Below, one piece after another: positions 1 through 5,000 of a DNA stretch of 5,447 bases. Position 1 is the first letter of the stretch; each line of letters begins with the position of its first letter. The notes under the pieces were generated by a model. It was not told the origin of the DNA. It did not search any database and saw only the letters and a program-made list of their open reading frames with translations. The translations under genes and the position numbers were made by a program. Origin of the DNA: Chloroflexota bacterium (lineage in GTDB: Bacteria > Chloroflexota > Anaerolineae > 4572-78 > J111); NCBI GenBank assembly GCA_003694775.1, contig RFJV01000621.1, positions 1 through 5,447 of the forward strand, given 5' to 3'.

Positions 1-1751
1 CCGGTAGACGGCTTGCCAATCTGCCCGGTCATCATGGCCAGGTTTGCCAGCATGTGCACCAGGTCGGTGCCGTTACTGCGCTGGGTGATGCCCATGGCGT
101 AGAGGATGGTGGAATGGCCCCGGCCAGCCCCTTTGCCGTTGCCGCCGGCATAGATGGAGGTCCCGCTGACCCGCTCGCCCAGGGCATACATTCGGGCCGC
201 CTGTTCGATTTTTTCCGCCGGAATGCCGGTGCGGAGGGCGGCCACTTCGGGGGTCATTTCGGCCACGCTTTCGCGGAAGGCGGCAAAATCTTCGGTATGG
301 GCCTCGATGAATTCCAGGTCGGCCCAGCCTTCGCGGATAATCACGTGGGCCATCGCCAGGAAGAGGAAGATGTCCTCCCCCGGCTTGGGCTGGAGATGCA
401 GGGTGGCATGGTCCACCATCGGTACGTGACGGGGGTCGATGACAATCAGGCTGGCCCCTTTCTTGACCGCGCGCACCACCTCGTAGCTGATAACGGGATG
501 GGACTCTGCGGTGTTGGAGCCGGTAATGAGAATGCAGTCCGCGTCGCGAATTTCCCGGATGGAGTTGGTCATCGCGCCGCTGCCAAAGCTGGTCGCCAGA
601 CCGGCGACAGTGGAGCTGTGTCACAACCGGGCACAATGGTCAATGCTGTTTGTGCCCACCCCCACACGCATAAATTTCTGGAAAATGTAGTTTTCTTCGT
701 TGGTGCACCGGGCCGAAGCCAGACCGGCCACGGCGTTCCCGCCGTGCTGGCGAATGATGTCTGCCAGTTTGGTGGCGGTTATGTCGATAGCCTGCTCCCA
801 GGAGACCGGGATGTAGTTTTCGGCCTTGGGTTTGGATTTGAGAACACTGGTTTCCGGCAGTTCCCAGGGTTCATCGGTCAGGCCCAGTTCGTAGGCCAGG
901 TCTTTGCGCACCAGCGGCTGGGTCAGCCGGTCGGGCTGTTTGGCAAAATCCCAGCCAAAGCGACCCTTGACGCACAGGAATTCGCCGTTGACCGGCGCGT
1001 CGGCAAAACCCTGGGCATAGATGATTTCGCCATCTTTGAGGGCGTATTCCAGACTGCACCCCACGCCGCAGTAGCCGCATACAGTGCGGGTGCGCTCCAG
1101 CTCCCACTCCCGGCCCTTGCCAATCTTGTTGCGGGGCAGAAGGGCCGCGGTGGGGCAGACCTGCACACAGCTTCCGCAGAACACGCAGGAGGACTCGGCC
1201 AGGGGCACGTCAAACGGGGTGGCGATGTAGGTGACAAAGCCGCGCTGGGAAAAGTCGATGGCGTGTGCCCCAACCACTTCATCGCACACCCGGACGCATT
1301 TGCCGCACAGGATGCAGTACTGGTGGTCGCGGATAAAGAAGGGGTTGTCGTCCTGGTAGAGAGTGCGGGACAGTTCAAAGTCAAAACTGGTTTCGGCGAC
1401 GTTGTACTCGTAGGCGTATTTCTGCAGGGCGCAGGCGCCGTTTTTATCGCAGACCACGCAGTTGAGCGGGTGGTCCGATACGAACAGGTCGATGATGTCG
1501 CGCCGCATGGCTTCAACCTGCTCGGTGCGGGTATGGATGACCATTCCCTCCGCGGCTTGCAGGCCACAGCTTGGCACCGGATTGGGCCGGCCTTCTACCT
1601 CCACCAGGCACATCCGGCACCCCCCCGACGGGACCAGTTCCGGATGGTAGCACAGGTGCGGAATGTCGATGCCGTTATCGAGGGCGGCCTGCAGAACGTT
1701 GGTTCCTGGTTTTACTTCAATTTCCCGATTGTCGATGGTTATCTTTATCAT
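1..1751 (-). CDS. fdhA: Selenocysteine-containing NAD-linked formate dehydrogenase, catalytic alpha subunit (FdsA/FdhA type), 3' end beyond window
   Basis: Catalytic subunit interconverting formate and CO2 at a Mo- or W-bispterin centre, in the cytoplasm. Start ATG at 1749-1751, with AAGGGG (1758-1763) six bases upstream. The N-terminus is NuoG/HoxU-like: [2Fe-2S] ligands C34, C45, C48, C62; a His-ligated [4Fe-4S] motif H94, C98, C101, C107; then two ferredoxin-type clusters C146/149/152/156 and C189/192/195/199. The molybdopterin domain begins near residue 222 with its own [4Fe-4S] ligands C225, C228, C232, C260, followed by the family's conserved Lys262. Codon 377 is TGA (621-623) in the context C-A-R-L-U-H, the position of Sec140-His141 in E. 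coli FdhF; I read it as Sec. After it the frame stays open for 206 codons with family sequence (for example NGTDLVHMLANLAMMTGQIG) to the left edge. Relatives are about 900-950 residues, so roughly a third is missing. The catalytic Arg of the usual NPLRGQNN segment should lie just past the edge. Last gene visible of an fdsG-fdsB-fdsA operon. Confidence 0.95.
579..623 (-). promoter_or_regulatory. Sec UGA codon with bacterial SECIS hairpin inside fdhA
   Basis: The TGA is at 621-623. Downstream on the minus strand is a perfect 6-bp stem GTCGCC/GGCGAC (603-608 with 592-597) closing the five-base loop GGTCT (598-602). A lower stem can form between GCTCCA (611-616) and TGGCAGC (579-585) with one bulged C. 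The E. coli fdhF SECIS likewise starts right after UGA and carries GGUCU in its apical loop, which SelB binds. Here the apical stem begins 12 bases after the UGA, a similar distance. The hairpin is also coding (S-T-V-A-G-L-A-T), so part of the match comes from conserved protein sequence. The stem pairing and loop identity were checked by hand, without an energy calculation. Confidence 0.85.
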
Positions 1752-1790
1752 ACGGTTCCCCTTTTTGCGGTTTCAACCTGTGGTTGACGC

Positions 1791-3386
1791 TCAGGCGGCC
1801 AGGGCCGCTTCATGTCCGTTCTGCCGGTTGGCGATAGCCTGCTCGTACTCGTGCCGGAAGTAGCGCAGGGTGGTCAGCACGGGGTTGGGGGCGGTTTGCC
1901 CCAGACCGCACAGCGACCCCTTGCCTACGGTGTGGCACAGCCGCTCCAGCCGGTCGATATCTTCCATCACCCCCTGCCCGTGGAGGATGCGGGCCAGGAT
2001 GTTCAGCATTTTGCGGGTTCCCACCCGGCAGGGGACACACTTACCGCAGGATTCGTCCTGGGTAAAGGAGAGGAAGTAGTGGGCAATGTTGACCATAGAG
2101 ACGGTGTCGTCCAGCACAATCATCCCGCCGGACCCCATAATGGCCCCGGTGGCGCGCAGTTCATCGTAATCGATGATGGTATCGATGAGGTGGGCCGGGA
2201 TACAGCCGCCGGAAGGTCCGCCCAACTGCACGGCTTTCAGCTCGCGTCCGTTGGCACAGCCTCCGCCGATGTCGTAAATCAGCCGGCGGAGCGGCGTGCC
2301 GATGGGCACTTCGACCAGCCCGGAGCGCTGGATGGCCCCGGCCAGGGCAAAGGCCTTGGTGCCGCCGCTTTTTTCGGTGCCCAGGCCGGCGTACCAGTCC
2401 GGGCCGTTGAGGATGATGCTGGAAATGCTGGCCAGCGTTTCCACGTTGTTGATGTTGCTGGGTTTGCCCCACAGGCCGCTCTGGGCCGGGTAGGGGGGAC
2501 GCATCCGGGGCATGCCCCGTTTGCCTTCGATGGAGTGCATCAGGGCCGTTTCTTCGCCGCACACAAATGCGCCGGCCCCTTCCTTGATAACAATATCAAA
2601 ATCCATCCCCGTACCCAGGATGTTCTGCCCCAGCACCCCGTATTCACGGGCCTGCCGGATGGCATTGCGCAGTACATTGATTGCCAGCGGATACTCGGCC
2701 CGGACGTAAATGTAGCCCCGGCTGGCGCCTGTGGCGTAGGCGGCAATGAGCATCCCTTCCAGCAGTTTATGGGGGTCGCCTTCAATGGTAGCCCGGTCCA
2801 TAAACGCGCCGGGGTCGCCCTCGTCGGCGTTGCAGATGAGGTATTTGGGCGACCCTGGACTCTTGCGGAGCAGTTCCCACTTGATACCGGTAGGGAAGCC
2901 GGCTCCGCCCCGGCCCCGCAGTTTCGAGTCCTTGATGGCCTGGACAACCGCCTCCGGGGACATCTTGAGTGCCTTTTTGAAGGCTTCGTAGCCGTCGTGG
3001 GCCAGGTAGTCATCCAGAGAGTAGGGGTCGATGACACCGCACAGTTTGGTGGTCACTTTGGTTTGCAGGCCGAGGAAGGGATAGTCACTGCGGTCGTTGC
3101 GCCGGCTGATGACCCAATCCTCCGATACCCCGCGGTGGCCTGCGCCGAAGTGCTGGTCCAGCAGGGGGCGCACCCGTTCCGGGGTGACCGGCCCGTACAG
3201 GGTTGACTGCCCGTTTTCCACCACTTCGACCACCGGCTCCCGGTGGCTTACGCCCAACGAGCCGGTGCGTTTGAGGGTCACCGGTAGCTGGCGGTGGCGC
3301 ACGGCAGATTCCAGGGCCTGGTAGGTAGCCTCGGCGCCGGCGGCAATATCGCTGGTCGACATTCCGATGCGGATTAATACGCTCAT
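1791..3386 (-). CDS. fdsB: NAD-linked formate dehydrogenase beta subunit (FdsB; NuoF/HoxF-like FMN and [4Fe-4S] diaphorase)
   Basis: Carries FMN and the NAD(H) site and exchanges electrons between NAD and the Fe-S chain of the alpha subunit. 531 residues. Residues 1 to about 95 are a thioredoxin-like domain; the core begins at about 115. It has the glycine-rich FMN/NAD segment GRGGAGFP (158-165), NADEGDPGAF (186-195), the GAGAFVCGEETAL stretch (270-282), and the N3-type [4Fe-4S] ligands C447, C450, C453 with C493. There are no extra C-terminal ferredoxin clusters, unlike HydB of bifurcating hydrogenases, and from memory the N-terminal and junction sequences (PYSLDDYLAH, TGSLG...REPVVEV) resemble FdsB of Cupriavidus. 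The first 115 residues contain no cysteine, so the N-terminal domain cannot hold a Cys-ligated [2Fe-2S] cluster. The start is well set by AGGAGG (3394-3399), seven bases upstream of ATG, which also overlaps the probable stop of the preceding gene (ATGA). It lies 39 bases before fdhA. Confidence 0.95.
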   Translation of the reverse strand: MSVLIRIGMSTSDIAAGAEATYQALESAVRHRQLPVTLKRTGSLGVSHREPVVEVVENGQSTLYGPVTPERVRPLLDQHFGAGHRGVSEDWVISRRNDRSDYPFLGLQTKVTTKLCGVIDPYSLDDYLAHDGYEAFKKALKMSPEAVVQAIKDSKLRGRGGAGFPTGIKWELLRKSPGSPKYLICNADEGDPGAFMDRATIEGDPHKLLEGMLIAAYATGASRGYIYVRAEYPLAINVLRNAIRQAREYGVLGQNILGTGMDFDIVIKEGAGAFVCGEETALMHSIEGKRGMPRMRPPYPAQSGLWGKPSNINNVETLASISSIILNGPDWYAGLGTEKSGGTKAFALAGAIQRSGLVEVPIGTPLRRLIYDIGGGCANGRELKAVQLGGPSGGCIPAHLIDTIIDYDELRATGAIMGSGGMIVLDDTVSMVNIAHYFLSFTQDESCGKCVPCRVGTRKMLNILARILHGQGVMEDIDRLERLCHTVGKGSLCGLGQTAPNPVLTTLRYFRHEYEQAIANRQNGHEAALAA

Positions 3387-3933
3387 GCGGTGGCCTCCTC
3401 GGTTTCGCGGCTTCTTCCTTCAGGTGCTGAAGGGCTTCCCAGGCCTTTTCCGGGGTCATCCGGGCGTGGGTGCGCTCGTTGACCACCATTACCGGGGCCA
3501 GACTGCACGCCCCAACGCAGGCCACGGTTTGCAGGGTAAAGAGTTTGTCCGGCGTGGTTTCATCTTCATCAATACCCAGCTTTTCCTTGAGATACTCCAG
3601 AATTTCGTCGGAATGTCCTACGTGGCAGGCCGTTCCTTTGCAGATACGCACCTGGTAGCGTCCCGGCGGGGTAAACTGGAACAGGTTGTAAAATGTTGCC
3701 ACCCCGTACACCCGGCTCAGGGGAAAGCCCAGCTCGCGGGCCGTGTGTTCGAGCTGTTGGCGGGGCAGGTAGCCGTAATGGTGCTGAATTTCTTCCAGCA
3801 CGGTAATCAGGGCGTCCGGCTGGCCGCGGTGGCGGTCCAGAATAGCCGCCAGTTCCGGGGGAGGCGGCTCATTTTTCAGCGGGTCGCCGCGGTACACCTG
3901 TTTTTTGAGAACATTCTGTGTGCGTAGTTTCAT
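3383..3933 (-). CDS. fdsG: NAD-linked formate dehydrogenase gamma subunit (FdsG; NuoE/HoxE-like [2Fe-2S] protein), apparent frameshift in the last codons
   Basis: Small thioredoxin-like [2Fe-2S] subunit that partners the FMN subunit. ATG at 3931-3933, GAGG (3940-3943) six bases upstream. Cluster ligands are C98, C103, C139, C143 (C-x4-C-x35-C-x3-C), in the typical contexts CKGTACH and CVGACSLAPV; the family region runs to MTPEKAWEALQHLKEEA (about residue 175). Beyond that the starting frame does not stop but runs through fdsB to 3085 as an Arg/Pro/Gly-rich tail that looks like out-of-frame fdsB. The frame one base back reads E-T-E-E-A-T-A and stops at TGA 3383-3385, overlapping the fdsB ATG as ATGA, the usual coupled arrangement. 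The span 3383-3933 is 551 bases, one short of a multiple of three. I therefore infer a single missing base near 3403-3425, either a real mutation or a sequencing error. The catalytic core is intact either way. The end coordinate is an interpretation. Confidence 0.88.
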
Positions 3934-3962
3934 AGCGCGCCTCGATATTGAATTTTTATAAT

Positions 3963-3976
3963 GTGATAAAAATCAC
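3963..3976 (-). promoter_or_regulatory. CRP/FNR-family binding site 1 (GTGA-N6-TCAC)
   Basis: On the plus strand, TGTGA-TAAAAA-TCACA spans 3962-3977, both half-sites perfect, with AT flanks. This equals the classical CRP consensus core and is close to the HcpR-type TTGTGA-N6-TCACAA. Its centre is about 36 bases before the fdsG ATG, so it would lie just downstream of the candidate start of transcription and could act as a repressor or roadblock site. Which regulator of the superfamily binds cannot be told from the DNA. Confidence 0.6.
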
Positions 3977-3993
3977 AATTATTACACGGGATT

Positions 3994-4022
3994 AAGATAG
4001 CATGGGTTGCGGGAAAAGGATA
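3994..4022 (-). promoter_or_regulatory. Candidate promoter of the formate dehydrogenase operon (extended -10)
   Basis: On the minus strand TGCTATCTT (3994-4002) matches an extended -10, TG-N-TATnnT-like. The hexamer 17 bases upstream (4017-4022, TATCCT) is a poor -35, as expected if an activator at site 2 recruits polymerase. Predicted start is near 3987, giving a leader of about 54 bases before fdsG. A second AT-rich candidate, TATAAA at 3955-3960, lacks a suitably spaced -35. Assignment rests on consensus inspection only. Confidence 0.35.
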
Positions 4023-4036
4023 GTGAAAAATGTCAC
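4023..4036 (-). promoter_or_regulatory. CRP/FNR-family binding site 2 (GTGA-N6-TCAC), activator position
   Basis: GTGA-AAAATG-TCAC on the plus strand, both half-sites perfect. Its centre (4029.5) is about 42 bases upstream of the transcription start predicted from the candidate extended -10 at 3994-4002. That is within a base of the -41.5 position typical of class II activation by CRP/FNR proteins, and it fits the lack of a recognisable -35 there. Confidence 0.5.
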
Positions 4037-4045
4037 GATTTGCAG

Positions 4046-4059
4046 GTGACACCTGTCAC
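4046..4059 (-). promoter_or_regulatory. CRP/FNR-family binding site 3 (GTGA-N6-TCAC)
   Basis: GTGA-CACCTG-TCAC on the plus strand; it can also be read as the longer dyad GTGAC-ACCT-GTCAC. Its centre lies 23 bases upstream of site 2, about two helical turns, so two dimers could bind on the same face of the DNA. It shares the TGACA-NN-TGTCA core with the palindrome at 4341-4352. Confidence 0.5.
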
Positions 4060-4095
4060 TTTCAAAACCGGACGGATTTTCCTGCAGAAAAGAAT

Positions 4096-4176
4096 CTATC
4101 CGAAAAAACTGTGGATGATGCACCCCTGTGCGTTATTTACCGGCATTCCTATGCCAGCCGACAGTTTTTCGGATAG
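4096..4176. repeat. 81-base element with 16/17-base inverted repeats (MITE-like or structured RNA)
   Basis: Left arm CTATCCGAAAAAACTGT (4096-4112) and right arm ACAGTTTTTCGGATAG (4161-4176) are complementary except for one extra A in the left A-run. The 48-base interior contains two short hairpins: GCAC-CCCT-GTGC (4120-4131) and GGCAT-TCCT-ATGCC (4142-4155). The arms contain a TA near each outer end (4097-4098 and 4174-4175), which would fit a TA target duplication around TCCGAAAA... termini as in IS630/Tc1-type elements, but this is ambiguous because the TA lies inside the repeat. No coding sequence. No oligo-T run follows on either strand, so a simple terminator is unlikely. Confidence 0.5.
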
Positions 4177-4340
4177 GCTCTAAGCGCCGCCGACATCGCC
4201 GTCTGTGGCCGGGAGCTTCACTTGACGTGATTGGCCGGTCGGACAGAGTGTGAGGAGGGCTGCCTCTTTCCCTCAGGTACGTTGTTCAGCATACCATAAT
4301 TATGGCAATCGCTGTAGTGTCACCCGTCATAAATTGGGGG

Positions 4341-4352
4341 TGACAATTGTCA
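4341..4352. promoter_or_regulatory. Perfect palindrome TGACAATTGTCA, possible CRP/FNR-family site 4
   Basis: A 12-base perfect palindrome three bases after the endopeptidase stop codon. In the wider frame it reads GTGA-N6-TCAT (4340-4353), one mismatch from the three upstream sites, and shares TGACA-NN-TGTCA with site 3. Its left half also pairs with TGTCACCC (4318-4325) as an 8-bp stem with GGGTGACA (4338-4345) and a 12-base loop, so it could instead be part of an RNA hairpin after the endopeptidase gene. No T-run follows that stem on the minus strand. Confidence 0.35.
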
Positions 4353-4355
4353 TTC

Positions 4356-4835
4356 TCAGGCCGATAACCAGGTGGTAATTCTTTCTACTGCCACCGTCAC
4401 CAGCCGTTCCGTCTGCGGCGACAGGCCGCGGCGGTAGCCAAACCGGTAGCCCCGCACCGATACCACCAGCGCCGGCGGGGCGTGTCCGTACAGGGTTTCG
4501 GCCAGGCTCAAACAGCTTTCCGGCGTTAAATGGTGGGTAAAGGGCGAGGCCTGGAAGCCCGGCTGAACGGTGACGGCCCGGACTTCATCGGCGTAAGCGC
4601 CGGTATGCGCGTCGACAAAGCATACCCGCTCGTAGCCGGCAATCGGTTCGGCCATTTCCGGGGTGAGCTGGAGGGTAAAAACAAGCTGGAGATTGCCGGC
4701 CTGCCCGGAAATATCGCCATCGGTTTCCAGCACCGGACAGCCATAGCGGCTGGATAGGGCCTGCAGGATGTGCCAGGCCACGCCATCGTCTTCCCGGTCG
4801 GGGTTGCCGTAGCCGATAATCAAAACGCGATTCAT
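4356..4835 (-). CDS. [NiFe] hydrogenase maturation endopeptidase (HycI/HyaD/HoxW family)
   Basis: Peptidase that removes the C-terminal tail of a hydrogenase large subunit after nickel insertion. 159 residues from ATG 4833-4835, the family's usual length. The opening RVLIIGYGNPDREDDGVAW is the family signature G-x-GN-x4-DDGV. By comparison with E. coli HybD (Glu16, Asp62, His93) the nickel-sensing residues should be D17, D75 (in FVDAH) and H101 or H102 (in FTHHLTPE). An upstream in-frame TTG at 4839-4841 adds only two residues and lacks a better ribosome site; ATG gives the normal N-terminus. The Shine-Dalgarno is weak. It sits 165 bases downstream of the hydrogenase large subunit gene, whose product has a cleavable tail, so that is the probable substrate. 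Confidence 0.93.
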   Translation of the reverse strand: MNRVLIIGYGNPDREDDGVAWHILQALSSRYGCPVLETDGDISGQAGNLQLVFTLQLTPEMAEPIAGYERVCFVDAHTGAYADEVRAVTVQPGFQASPFTHHLTPESCLSLAETLYGHAPPALVVSVRGYRFGYRRGLSPQTERLVTVAVERITTWLSA

Positions 4836-4861
4836 AAGCAAATTTTACCATTGAGGCGGGA

Positions 4862-4867
4862 ATTATA
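4862..4867 (-). promoter_or_regulatory. Candidate -10 element for the endopeptidase gene
   Basis: On the minus strand the hexamer is TATAAT, a perfect sigma-70 -10, set 26 bases before the ATG, giving a leader of about 20 bases. The region 16-18 bases upstream shows no good -35 and overlaps the hairpin at 4882-4906. It may be a weak internal promoter, or chance in an AT-rich patch. Confidence 0.3.
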
Positions 4868-4881
4868 AAAATGGTGGTATC

Positions 4882-4906
4882 TATTCAGATGCGCCGCACC
4901 TGAATA
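4882..4906. repeat. Small imperfect hairpin between hydrogenase and endopeptidase genes
   Basis: TATTCAG (4882-4888) pairs with CTGAATA (4900-4906), followed inward by an A/C mismatch and a TGC/GCA stem closing a GCC triloop. On the minus strand it is followed about ten bases later by ATTTTTAT, too far for a classical intrinsic terminator. Possible attenuator, RNA-stability hairpin or operator for the endopeptidase promoter. Confidence 0.35.
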
Positions 4907-4950
4907 TTTGAGGGGGTGCAGGGGGGCGAATTTTGGCCTGTCCCGGCGAT

Positions 4951-4986
4951 GCCGGTAGAGACACTGCAGGCAGTGTCTCTACCGGC
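4951..4986. repeat. Perfect 16-base inverted repeat with 4-base loop (GTAGAGAC...GTCTCTAC palindrome)
   Basis: Left arm GCCGGTAGAGACACTG (4951-4966), loop CAGG, right arm CAGTGTCTCTACCGGC (4971-4986), no mismatches. It begins 15 bases past the hydrogenase stop codon on the transcribed strand. No T-run follows, so it is not a textbook terminator. Hairpins of the GTAGAGAC/GTCTCTAC type are, to my recollection, dispersed intergenic repeats in Chloroflexota and cyanobacteria; only one copy is present here. It would form a very stable hairpin in the transcript and could protect the hydrogenase mRNA 3' end or cause partial termination. Confidence 0.75.
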
Positions 4987-5000
4987 CAATTCCAGGAGGG

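Larger units (their letters stand above)
3934..4355. other. 422-base intergenic regulatory region upstream of the formate dehydrogenase operon
   Basis: No convincing gene on either strand. The half nearest fdsG (3934-4060) is AT-rich and holds three GTGA-N6-TCAC palindromes plus a candidate promoter. The middle (4096-4176) holds an element bounded by long inverted repeats. The part nearest the endopeptidase (4290-4355) has a perfect 12-base palindrome CCATAATTATGG (4294-4305) and a fourth CRP/FNR-like dyad. The 4180-4290 stretch is more GC-rich; I see only a weak GAGGG/CCCTC pairing (4255-4259 with 4270-4274) there. The size, and the signals in it, suggest fdsG is the first gene of its own transcription unit and is not read mainly from the hydrogenase genes. 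Confidence 0.7.

Noticed and set aside
73..636. 187-codon minus-strand frame as a separate gene after the TGA
   Set aside because: It is out of frame with the fdhA continuation, which is the one showing formate dehydrogenase sequence; this frame is Arg/Pro/His-rich shadow.
621..1751. fdhA as a truncated pseudogene ending at TGA 621-623
   Set aside because: The stop sits exactly at the active-site Sec/Cys position, the frame continues with conserved family sequence, and a SECIS-like hairpin follows.
54..1787. 577-codon open frame on the plus strand, antisense to fdhA
   Set aside because: It is the complement of a gene with many recognised Fe-S and molybdopterin motifs; its translation is rich in Gly/Ala/Val/His/Phe with no family resemblance, as expected of a shadow frame in GC-biased coding DNA.
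1812..3206. 464-codon open frame on the plus strand, antisense to fdsB
   Set aside because: Same reason: mirror of a well-supported gene, no recognisable domain or ribosome site.
3085..3933. NuoE-like protein of 282 residues running 300 bases into fdsB
   Set aside because: The extra tail is low-complexity Arg/Pro/Gly sequence from the wrong frame of fdsB; family members end near residue 160-185, and an ATGA-overlapping stop exists one frame away.
4318..4345. 8-bp stem TGTCACCC/GGGTGACA as an intrinsic terminator of the endopeptidase gene
   Set aside because: The 12-base loop is large and no T-run follows on the minus strand; overlap with a palindromic operator-like site is an equally good explanation.
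4585..4851. 88-codon minus-strand frame starting at ATG 4849-4851 in front of the endopeptidase
   Set aside because: It overlaps most of the endopeptidase gene in another frame and has no family features; the endopeptidase frame has the complete signature.
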